In this document: positions 1 to 5,359 of the stretch, piece after piece | Layout of the letters: each line of letters starts with the position of its first letter | Position numbering within the stretch: position 1 is the stretch's first letter | NCBI GenBank assembly: GCA_023260815.1 | Contig: JALQUE010000010.1 | Span: 1-5,473 of the forward strand | DNA length: 5,473 nucleotides | Direction: 5' to 3' | Source: Roseovarius sp. | Lineage (GTDB): Bacteria > Pseudomonadota > Alphaproteobacteria > Rhodobacterales > Rhodobacteraceae | Position numbers and translations under genes: made by a program | Notes under the pieces: generated by a model | The model's input: the letters and a program-made list of their open reading frames with translations, nothing else | Databases searched by the model: none | What the model was told of the DNA's origin: nothing

Positions 1-860
1 AGGATCATCACGGATTCCCGCGTGCTGTCCCGCAGGACGACCCATAGGGCCTTGGGGCTCCACAGCTTGTAGATGATCATGGCGATCAGCAGGCACATCA
101 GCGCACCCACGGCTGCCGTTTCGGACGGCGTCGCGATCCCGCCATACATGGCATAGAGCACGCCGAAGATGATCAGCAGGAAGGGCAGAACGCGCGGCAG
201 AATCTCGAGCTTCTGCCGCCAGGTATAGGGCGTCGCCGTAAGGACAGACGCATCGCCCGACCGCCAGGTCGAATAGAGCGACCACGCCATGAACAGGGCC
301 ACCAGCAGAAGCCCCGGAATGACCCCTGCCAGAAACAGGCGCCCGATCGAGGTTTCGGTGGCGATCCCGTAGACGATCATCGTCACCGAGGGCGGGATCA
401 GAATACCCAGCGTGCCGCCTGCGGCGATGGAGCCTGCAGCGACCGCATCCGGGTATCCGCGCTTGCGCATCTCGGGGATGCCCATCTTGCCGATCGCCGC
501 ACAGGTCGCGGGGCTGGACCCCGACATCGCCGAAAACAGCGCGCAGGCGCCAAGGTTCGACACCACAAGCCCCCCCGGAATACGCGTCAGCCAGCGTTCC
601 AGCGCCTCATAAAGATCGGCCCCCGCCCGCGTCGAGGCGATGGACGCCCCCATGATGATGAACATCGGAATCGACAGCAGGGCGAAATTGTTCAACTTTC
701 CAAACAGGATTTCCGGCATCAACTCCAACGAGCGCAGCCCGTCGAAGATGATCAGGAAACCCGCCGACACGATCAGCAGCCCGATGGCCACCGACACGCC
801 GGAAAACAGCACCATGATGGTGGCAATGGCGACAAGCGCCCCAAGCAGAAGAGGATCCAT
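1..860 (-). CDS. dctM: TRAP transporter large permease DctM (partial, C-terminus beyond left edge)
   Basis: The first 286 residues of a DctM-type membrane subunit, which forms the sodium-driven translocation channel of a tripartite TRAP transporter in the inner membrane. I read the frame directly from the reverse strand. It starts MDPLLLGALVAIAT and stays open to the window edge. Family signatures are clear: FGKLNNFALLSIPMFIIMG near residues 53-70, SGSSPATCAAIGKMGIPEM at 113-131, GGTLGILIPPS at 148-158 and GGIATPSETAAVGA at 240-253. Hydrophobic helices alternate with short loops throughout. DctM proteins are usually about 425-430 residues, so roughly 140 residues lie outside the window. The start codon shares its A with the last base of the dctQ stop (TGATG), so translation is almost certainly coupled to dctQ. 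The family is certain; the transported solute is unknown, and the symbol is used as a family name only. Confidence 0.95.
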   Translation of the reverse strand, partial: MDPLLLGALVAIATIMVLFSGVSVAIGLLIVSAGFLIIFDGLRSLELMPEILFGKLNNFALLSIPMFIIMGASIASTRAGADLYEALERWLTRIPGGLVVSNLGACALFSAMSGSSPATCAAIGKMGIPEMRKRGYPDAVAAGSIAAGGTLGILIPPSVTMIVYGIATETSIGRLFLAGVIPGLLLVALFMAWSLYSTWRSGDASVLTATPYTWRQKLEILPRVLPFLLIIFGVLYAMYGGIATPSETAAVGALMCLLIAMIIYKLWSPKALWVVLRDSTRESVMI

Positions 861-1408
861 CAGACGTTCTCCAGTCCAAAGGGTTTGTCGACCTTGATGA
901 TGACGGCCACCAGATCGGCCACCAGCTGCAGCATCAGCAGCGCGAAACCGACCGGGATCGACAGATAGGGAATCCACAGCCGCACACCCCAGACCGTGTC
1001 CGACCGCCAGCCGCGATCCCAGGCGAAATGCCAGTACTCAAATCCGTAAAACAGCATCACCCCGACGATCAGGATCGAGACCGACAGCGTGATGATGCAC
1101 AGGACGTATCTGGCCCGTGGCGGCAGCGCGAGCGGGAACAGGTCAACATTCACATGGCCCCGCAACTGTTGCACATAGGGAAGACCGATCAGCGTGGCCG
1201 CCACCATCAGATAGATCACCGCTTCGGTCTGCCATACGGTCGACCCGTTCAGCACGAAGCGGATGAAGATCATCTGGCAGGTGATCCCCACCGCCAGCAC
1301 GATCATCCCGGCCGAACACCAGCCTGCGAGGGTGGAAATGGCCGCGACCAGGCGCAGAAAAGGATTGTTCCCGGTCTGCGCTGCCGCAGCCGAACTTTGA
1401 CCGGCCAT
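860..1408 (-). CDS. dctQ: TRAP transporter small permease DctQ
   Basis: A 182-residue protein of normal length for the small, four-helix membrane subunit that pairs with DctM and helps dock the loaded binding protein. Likely membrane segments are at about residues 20-48, 61-80, 100-124 and 143-172. Family positions that can be seen are R50, W59, E62 and the cytoplasmic-loop motif R83-G-H85-V-N-V-D89. A second loop, rich in Trp and Tyr (residues 121-145), separates helices 3 and 4. The ATG is preceded by AGGGAG six bases upstream (1415-1420), a good ribosome binding site that supports this start. It lies 87 bases after dctP, across two hairpins, and overlaps dctM by one base. It is the middle gene of a standard P-Q-M operon. 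Confidence 0.95.
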   Translation of the reverse strand: MAGQSSAAAAQTGNNPFLRLVAAISTLAGWCSAGMIVLAVGITCQMIFIRFVLNGSTVWQTEAVIYLMVAATLIGLPYVQQLRGHVNVDLFPLALPPRARYVLCIITLSVSILIVGVMLFYGFEYWHFAWDRGWRSDTVWGVRLWIPYLSIPVGFALLMLQLVADLVAVIIKVDKPFGLENV

Positions 1409-1444
1409 GCTCGTCTCCCTTGAAATTCAGGTAGTTTGAAGGAT

Positions 1445-1459
1445 GTCCGCGCCGCGGAC
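1445..1459 (-). other. Small GC hairpin between dctP and dctQ
   Basis: An inverted repeat GTCCGC / GCGGAC with a 3-base loop (6-bp stem). It lies in the dctPQM transcript just after the larger hairpin at 1464-1487 and 24 bases before the dctQ ribosome binding site. No U-tract follows. With its neighbour it gives two adjacent structured elements in an 87-base spacer. A role in slowing 3'-exonucleases is inferred. Confidence 0.5.
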
Positions 1460-1463
1460 TGTG

Positions 1464-1487
1464 GGGGCGATCCTGATGGATCGCCCC
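1464..1487 (-). promoter_or_regulatory. Perfect 10-bp hairpin after dctP (mRNA stabiliser or attenuator)
   Basis: A perfect inverted repeat GGGGCGATCC / GGATCGCCCC with a 4-base loop, beginning only eight bases past the dctP stop codon. In the direction of transcription it is followed by CACAGTCC and not by a run of U, so it is unlikely to be an efficient Rho-independent terminator. Hairpins at this place in binding-protein transporter operons are known to protect the upstream message, so that the binding protein is made in excess over the membrane subunits. That role is inferred here from position and structure. Confidence 0.65.
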
Positions 1488-1495
1488 GCGCCGGA

Positions 1496-2482
1496 TCACT
1501 CGACCGACAGGGCCATGTCCAGCAGTTCCTGACCATCAGCCACTTCTTCGACGAAGGACTTGTAGGATGTCTCCTGCGCCAGCTTGCGCCACGCGTCGAA
1601 ATCCTCAGGCGTCATGTTCCGGATCTCGACACCGGCTTTCTCGAACGCCTCGACCGACGCCGCATCTTCCTTCTTGGCTTCTTCGAGATAGAAGGCTTCC
1701 GCCTTTTCTGCCGCCGCCAGAAGCGCGTTCTGCTGCTCTTCTGTCAGACCCTCGAAGGTGCTCTTGTTCATCAGCAGCGGCTGATACATGAACCACAGCG
1801 CCACGTCGCCCGCAGGCGTATAGCACGCGGCCTGCTCGTAGATGCGGAAGCTGACGAAGGACGAGGACGATGTGTTGACCGCTTCCAAAACGCCGCTCTG
1901 CATGGCGTTGTAGATTTCCGACGACGCCATCGACGCGATCGACGCACCGGCACCGGCCAGCATCTGCTCGAACGCCTTGCCGGCGGCGCGCATCTGCAGG
2001 CCCGCGACATCCTCGGGCTTGGTGATGCAGTTGTCCTTGCCGACGAACCCGCCCGCCAGATAGCCATGCACCAGCACCATGACGTCATCCTCGGCCATCT
2101 TTTCTTCCAGCTTCTCCATGAAGGGGCTGGCCGACAGGCGCGCGGCGTGGTCGTGGTTCTTCACCAGACCGGGCATCAGCGTCAGGTTGAAGGCCGGCTG
2201 TTGCCCGCCCGCATAGCTCAGCGGCAGAACCGTCATGTCCAGCTGGCCACGGCTCAGCGGCTGATACTGTTCGCGGGCCTTGAACAGCGACCCCGAGCTG
2301 AAAATCTTGATGTCCAGATCGACACCGGCGGCAGCCACTTCATCGGCCACGATCTGCGCGACCTGATGACGGACATCCTGATTCGACCACTGGTGGGACA
2401 GGCGCAGTTCCGTCGCATGGGCCAGCGCGGCCGACGACACAAGTGCTGCTGCCGCCACGGCGGTTTTAAGCATTCTCTTCAT
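1496..2482 (-). CDS. dctP: TRAP transporter periplasmic solute-binding protein DctP
   Basis: A 328-residue extracytoplasmic binding protein, full length for the DctP family, that captures the substrate in the periplasm and delivers it to DctQM. The N-terminus MKRMLKTAVAAAALVSSAAL is a classic Sec signal peptide with probable cleavage at AHA|TE, after residue 23. The mature part opens with ELRLSHQWS, typical of the family. The GLQMRAAG segment places the conserved substrate-carboxylate-binding arginine at R165. SSEIYNAMQSGVLEAVN (187-203) is the usual ligand-pocket and hinge segment. Two mature-part cysteines, C152 and C220, could form a disulphide (inference). The start is fixed by a strong GGGAGGAG at 2487-2494, with the GGAGG core six bases before ATG. 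It is first in the dctPQM operon and divergent from a GntR regulator gene. Organic acids are the common substrates, but none can be assigned here. Confidence 0.95.
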   Translation of the reverse strand: MKRMLKTAVAAAALVSSAALAHATELRLSHQWSNQDVRHQVAQIVADEVAAAGVDLDIKIFSSGSLFKAREQYQPLSRGQLDMTVLPLSYAGGQQPAFNLTLMPGLVKNHDHAARLSASPFMEKLEEKMAEDDVMVLVHGYLAGGFVGKDNCITKPEDVAGLQMRAAGKAFEQMLAGAGASIASMASSEIYNAMQSGVLEAVNTSSSSFVSFRIYEQAACYTPAGDVALWFMYQPLLMNKSTFEGLTEEQQNALLAAAEKAEAFYLEEAKKEDAASVEAFEKAGVEIRNMTPEDFDAWRKLAQETSYKSFVEEVADGQELLDMALSVE

Positions 2483-2503
2483 GGTTCTCCTCCCAAAGCA
2501 TTG

Positions 2504-2520
2504 CCCCGGCGTGGCCGGGG
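2504..2520 (-). promoter_or_regulatory. Leader hairpin ahead of dctP ribosome binding site
   Basis: A perfect 7-bp inverted repeat CCCCGGC / GCCGGGG with a 3-base loop, ending nine bases before the GGGAGGAG ribosome binding site of dctP. If the promoter at 2533-2560 is right, transcripts begin only a few bases upstream, so this hairpin would sit at the 5' end of the message. There it could protect against 5'-dependent decay. No U-tract follows in either direction, so it is not a terminator. Confidence 0.5.
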
Positions 2521-2532
2521 ATGTCTGTGCAG

Positions 2533-2560
2533 GTTATGTGCGGTGTGTTTTTCAAGTCAA
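2533..2560 (-). promoter_or_regulatory. Candidate sigma70-type promoter of dctPQM
   Basis: On the minus strand, TTGACT (2555-2560, five of six matches to the -35 consensus) is separated by 16 bases from CATAAC (2533-2538, four of six matches to the -10). This predicts a start near 2526 and a leader of about 45 bases before dctP. It is the only well-matched pair I found upstream of dctP in this intergenic region. The palindrome at 2566-2575 lies five bases upstream of the -35 box. Confidence 0.5.
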
Positions 2561-2565
2561 CCTCT

Positions 2566-2575
2566 TTGTATACAA
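2566..2575. promoter_or_regulatory. Probable GntR-family operator, palindrome TTGTATACAA
   Basis: A perfect 10-bp palindrome in the divergent region between dctP and the GntR gene. It matches the general GT...AC layout of FadR-subfamily (FCD) operators, as in TNGTNNNACNA and related sites such as TTGTATACAA. Its centre lies about 44 bases upstream of the predicted dctP start and just ahead of the GntR gene, so one bound dimer could act on both. Binding by the neighbouring regulator is inferred from proximity and motif type. Confidence 0.6.
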
Positions 2576-2622
2576 GACCGTTGATGTTGCATCTCGAGGG
2601 CGAGGTGATAAACTTCCGTTCC

Positions 2623-3279
2623 ATGGAAACGCGCCGTGCAGATCAGATCGCCGTTCAGCTCGAAGAGCTGATATTCGACGGAACCTTCGTCGACGGTCAG
2701 CGTCTGGACGAGGTGCGCCTGGCCGAGCATTTCGGCGTCTCCCGCACCCCACTTCGCGAAGCGCTTCAACGGCTTGCCCTGTCCGGCATGGTCGAGATGA
2801 TCCCCCGTCGCGGCGCCTTTGTCCGGCAGCCCGGCCCGGTCGAACTGATGGAGATGTTCGAGGTCATGGCCGAGCTTGAGGCCGCCTGCGGACGCCTTGC
2901 CGCCATGCGGATCACCGACACTGCGCTCACGGATCTGCGCAAGGCCAACGCCAAGTGTCTGGCAGCGGTCGAAGCGCGCGACGCCGACAGCTACTACACC
3001 GAAAACGAGCGGTTCCACCGAATCATCTACCAGCAGTCGGGCAACGGGTTTCTGGAGCATGAAACCGCCAAACTGCACAAACGCCTCAAACCCTTCCGCC
3101 GCAAGCAGCTCCGCTTTCGCGGTCGCATGGCGCAATCCATGGCCGAGCACGAAGCGGTCGTCGCGGCGCTGGAACATGGCGACTCTGCCCGCGCCGAAGA
3201 CATCCTTCGCAAACATGTCGCCGTTCAGGGCGAGAAATTCCACACCCTGATGGCCAGCCTCAAACGCGCCGCCGAATAG
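2623..3279 (+). CDS. GntR-family (FadR/FCD subfamily) transcriptional regulator
   Basis: A 218-residue DNA-binding regulator, normal length for the FCD group. Residues 5-70 form the winged helix: RADQIAVQLEELIFDG, then RLAEHFGVSRTPLREALQRL (recognition helix near 37-51), then the wing IPRRGAFV. Residues 76-205 form the helical ligand-binding FCD domain. Its likely metal or ligand histidines are H132 (in NERFHRIIYQQSGN), H176 (in AEHEAVVAALEHGD) and H198 (in LRKHV). The start is not certain. ATG 2623 gives a typical family N-terminus, but its nearest GAGG is 17 bases away. GTG 2605, in frame, has GAGG at 2596-2599 with a five-base gap and would add six residues. Still earlier in-frame ATGs (2584, 2536, 2521) would extend the protein by up to 34 residues of unfamily-like sequence, and those at 2521 and 2536 would put the palindrome inside the gene. 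It is divergent from dctPQM and probably controls it in response to the TRAP substrate or a metabolite of it. Confidence 0.93.
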   Translation: METRRADQIAVQLEELIFDGTFVDGQRLDEVRLAEHFGVSRTPLREALQRLALSGMVEMIPRRGAFVRQPGPVELMEMFEVMAELEAACGRLAAMRITDTALTDLRKANAKCLAAVEARDADSYYTENERFHRIIYQQSGNGFLEHETAKLHKRLKPFRRKQLRFRGRMAQSMAEHEAVVAALEHGDSARAEDILRKHVAVQGEKFHTLMASLKRAAE

Positions 3280-3334
3280 GGCAGGGGCGTCCCGCCCGCC
3301 ATGCGCAGGGGCGCGGCGTGCTGCCGCCGACACG

Positions 3335-3362
3335 AAAAACCCCGCGCCGGTCTGGCGCGGGG
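3335..3362 (-). terminator. Rho-independent terminator of the iron-binding protein gene
   Basis: A perfect 9-bp stem CCCCGCGCC / GGCGCGGGG (3340-3348 with 3354-3362) and a 5-base loop. On the minus strand it is followed at once by TTTTT (3339-3335). It lies 40 bases past the stop codon of the binding protein gene. In the plus direction there is no U-run after the stem, so it is not an intrinsic terminator for the convergent GntR gene. No clear terminator for that gene is visible. Confidence 0.88.
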
Positions 3363-3402
3363 CAGGGCTGCGGTCAGGGGTCGTGTCGCAGCGCGATGCG
3401 GA

Positions 3403-4425
3403 TCAGTTCCAGCCGATCTCGTTGTAGATCGCCTGTGCCGTCGCGGCATTGTCGCCATAGACCGCCGTGCTGGTCTGGGTGTCGGGGATGAAGATCCCCA
3501 TCCGCGCAGTATCCTCGTCCAGCGGCACACCGCTCACGGCCGGATATTCGTTGTTCTGACCGGCGAAATGCGCCTGTGCGAAATCGCTGGTGAAGAACTC
3601 CAGCAGCTTGTCGGCCTCTTCGGAATTCGGCGCGTTCGCGGCCTTGGCGACGGTCGACAGGTTCACATGCGCGCCCCGGTCGCCTTGGTTCGGCCAGACG
3701 AAGCCCAGATTGTCCAGACCCGATGTCAGCCCATCGACCTCGCCTTCGAAGCCGCGCAGATAGTAATACTGGTTCGACACCGCGATATCGCATTCGCCCG
3801 ACACGATGCCGCGCAGCTGGTCGGTGTCGCCGCCCTGCGGTGGGCGGGCCATGTTGGCCAGAACGCCTGACGCCCATTCGCGCGCGGCCTCTTCGCCATG
3901 CACGTCGATGATCCCCGCCAGCAGCGACAGGTTGTAGATATTCGATCCCGACCGGATGCAGATCGTGTCCTTCCACTTGGGATCGGCCAGCTCTTCATAG
4001 GTGCGCGGCGGGTTGTCCACACGATCCTTGGCATAGAAGATGATCCGCGCGCGCTGCGACACGCCGAACCACATGTTCTCCGGATCCCGAAGATGCGGCG
4101 GAATGCGCTCCTCGATCACGTCCGATGTGAAGGCCTGCAATACGCCCGCCTCTTCGGCGCGGCTCGCGCGGCCCACATCCACGGTCAGGAACACGTCGGC
4201 GGGGCTGTTGTCGCCCTCGGCCTGCATCCGGGCGATCAGCTCATCGGCCTTGGCCTCGATGCGGTTGACCGTGATGCCGGTGCGGTCGGTGAATTCCTGA
4301 TACAGCGCATCGTCGGTGTCATAGTGACGGCTGGAATACACGTTGACCTCTTGGGCCAGCACCGGAAATGCGGTGGCCGACAGCGCAATCGCTGCGATCA
4401 AGCTGCGGGAGGGGGATAGCGTCAT
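3403..4425 (-). CDS. Periplasmic iron(III) ABC transporter substrate-binding protein (FutA/FbpA-like)
   Basis: A 340-residue binding protein of the ferric-iron family that captures Fe3+ in the periplasm for an ABC importer. The start MTLSPSRSLIAAIALSATAF gives a good signal peptide with cleavage VLA|QE after residue 24. AAGGG lies nine bases upstream. An upstream in-frame ATG at 4467 would put 14 polar residues in front of the signal and has no usable ribosome binding site, so I reject it. The mature protein opens with VNVYSSRHYDTD, typical of FutA-like proteins. Probable iron ligands are H34 or Y35, Y131 (in IIFYAKDRV) and the tyrosine run Y220-Y222 (in SNQYYYLRG). C156 (in TICIRSGSNIYNLSL) and C212 (in SGECDIAV) may form a disulphide. 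It stands alone between two terminators. No permease or ATPase gene is adjacent, so partners must be encoded elsewhere. Confidence 0.92.
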   Translation of the reverse strand: MTLSPSRSLIAAIALSATAFPVLAQEVNVYSSRHYDTDDALYQEFTDRTGITVNRIEAKADELIARMQAEGDNSPADVFLTVDVGRASRAEEAGVLQAFTSDVIEERIPPHLRDPENMWFGVSQRARIIFYAKDRVDNPPRTYEELADPKWKDTICIRSGSNIYNLSLLAGIIDVHGEEAAREWASGVLANMARPPQGGDTDQLRGIVSGECDIAVSNQYYYLRGFEGEVDGLTSGLDNLGFVWPNQGDRGAHVNLSTVAKAANAPNSEEADKLLEFFTSDFAQAHFAGQNNEYPAVSGVPLDEDTARMGIFIPDTQTSTAVYGDNAATAQAIYNEIGWN

Positions 4426-4466
4426 GAGTTTCTGCCCTTCAGATAACTGAGTGAATTTGTAAGACA

Positions 4467-4496
4467 TTCCTATCTATTTCCGATAAAAACAGTCAA
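4467..4496 (-). promoter_or_regulatory. Weak candidate promoter for the iron-binding protein gene
   Basis: On the minus strand, TTGACT (4491-4496) matches the -35 consensus in five of six bases. The -10 is poor: TAGGAA (4467-4472) at an 18-base gap or ATAGGA at 17. The stretch 4426-4504 is markedly more AT-rich than its surroundings, as expected for a control region. I saw no convincing Fur, RirA or Irr box. A short imperfect inverted pair, GAAT-N9-ATTC (4453-4469), is too weak to assign. Confidence 0.3.
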
Positions 4497-4499
4497 TAG

Positions 4500-4533
4500 A
4501 AAATCCGCCCCCGAACCAATCTTTTCCGGGGGC
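4500..4533 (-). terminator. Hairpin terminator after znuB
   Basis: The stem GCCCCCG / CGGGGGC (4507-4513 with 4527-4533) is 7 bp and all but perfectly GC. It has a 13-base loop that may close further by two A-T pairs with a bulge. On the minus strand it is followed by GGATTTTC, so the U-tract begins three bases after the stem and is short. It lies 19 bases past the znuB stop and separates the zinc operon from the next minus-strand gene. Confidence 0.65.
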
Positions 4534-4552
4534 TTTAAAATGCCCATTAAAA

Positions 4553-5359
4553 TCATTGCTTTATGGAGAGTCTCCCAAGGGCCGCAGCCCCCGTGGTCAG
4601 CGCAAAGATCACCGCCGCCACACAAACGATCGTCGGTCCCGTGGGCGTGTCCAGCACGAAAGACCCCTGCACACCGCCAAGTGCCGACAGCGCTGCCAGC
4701 CCCACCGCAATCAGCGCCATCCGCTCGGGCGTGGCCGCCAGCGGGCGCGCGGCGGCCGCCGGCACGATCAACATCGCCGCGATCAAAAGCACACCCACCA
4801 CCTTGATCGCCACCGCCACCACCACCGCCAGCGCCAGCGTCAGCCCCAACTGCTCGGCGCGCGGATTGATCCCGCCAGCCTGCGCCAGATCAGGGCTGAG
4901 CGTTGTGGTCAACAAGGCCTGCCAGCGCCACGCCAGCAGCGCCACTACCGCCACAGCCCCGCCCCAGATCACCGCCAGATCGGTCTTGCTCACCGCCAGG
5001 ATGTCGCCGAACAGATACCCCATCAGGTCGATCCGCACACCTTGCAGGAACGACACCGCCACCAGCCCGAAGGCCAGCGCCGAATGCGCCATCACCCCCA
5101 AAAGGGTGTCCATCGCCATGCCGCGCCCCGACAGGCTTGATACCGCGGCCGCCATGATCAGCGCCACCACCAGCGCGCCGGCGAACACCGAAATGCCAAA
5201 CGCCAGCGCCAGCGCAACCCCAAGGATCGACGCATGCGCCGTGGCATCTCCGAAATAGGCCATCCGCCGCCAGACCACGAAACACCCAAGCGGCGCCGCC
5301 GCCAGCGCCACGCCCAATCCCGCCAGCATGGCCCTGATCAGAAAATCGTCCAGAATCAT
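4553..5359 (-). CDS. znuB: Zinc ABC transporter permease ZnuB
   Basis: A 268-residue inner-membrane permease of the ABC-3 metal family (ZnuB/MntB/TroC type), normal in length, which forms the Zn2+ channel with the ZnuC ATPase and the ZnuA binding protein. Nearly the whole chain is hydrophobic, with about seven or eight helices. Family motifs are RRMAYFGDATAHASILGVAL (31-50, conserved G37-D38 and H42), the long segment KVVGVLLIAAMLIVPAAAAR (186-205), and DTPTGPTIV (237-245). It overlaps the upstream gene by ATGA and has only a weak GGGGCGG ahead of the ATG, so translational coupling is expected. The choice of zinc over manganese rests on the ZnuB-like motifs and the His-rich tail of the adjoining ATPase. 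Zur control is likely from family knowledge, but the operon promoter is outside the window. Confidence 0.92.
   Translation of the reverse strand: MILDDFLIRAMLAGLGVALAAAPLGCFVVWRRMAYFGDATAHASILGVALALAFGISVFAGALVVALIMAAAVSSLSGRGMAMDTLLGVMAHSALAFGLVAVSFLQGVRIDLMGYLFGDILAVSKTDLAVIWGGAVAVVALLAWRWQALLTTTLSPDLAQAGGINPRAEQLGLTLALAVVVAVAIKVVGVLLIAAMLIVPAAAARPLAATPERMALIAVGLAALSALGGVQGSFVLDTPTGPTIVCVAAVIFALTTGAAALGRLSIKQ

Noticed and set aside
1436..2584. A 382-codon open frame on the plus strand, opposite dctP
   Set aside because: It is the antisense shadow of a gene with signal peptide, family motifs and strong ribosome binding site. Its product is rich in H, R and Q with no recognisable domain, as is usual for GC-rich reverse frames, and it has no ribosome binding site of note.
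2521..2622. N-terminal extension of the GntR regulator to ATG 2521
   Set aside because: The added 34 residues do not resemble the family N-terminus, the start falls inside the dctP leader hairpin and promoter region, and it would place the operator palindrome within the coding region.
3281..3330. Weak inverted repeats (GGGCG/CGCCC at 3285-3297; GCGGC/GCCGC near 3313-3327) and a 9-base direct repeat GCAGGGGCG as a terminator for the GntR gene
   Set aside because: Stems are only five pairs with no U-tract, and such matches are expected by chance in DNA this rich in G and C.
2557..3333. A 258-codon open frame on the minus strand, opposite the GntR gene
   Set aside because: The plus-strand frame encodes an unmistakable winged helix plus FCD domain. 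The reverse frame has no family features and runs through the control region and operator.
3340..3362. The 9-bp hairpin as a bidirectional terminator
   Set aside because: Only the minus-strand direction has a U-run after the stem; in the plus direction the stem is followed by CAGGGCTG.
4426..4467. Longer start (ATG 4467) for the iron-binding protein
   Set aside because: It would put 14 polar residues ahead of an otherwise ideal signal peptide and has AGGA directly abutting the ATG. ATG 4425 has AAGGG at a normal distance.
4556..5258. Long plus-strand open frames opposite znuB
   Set aside because: Low-complexity shadows (runs of R/H/Q or S/A/T) of a gene with clear permease helices and motifs. 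No ribosome binding site or domain.
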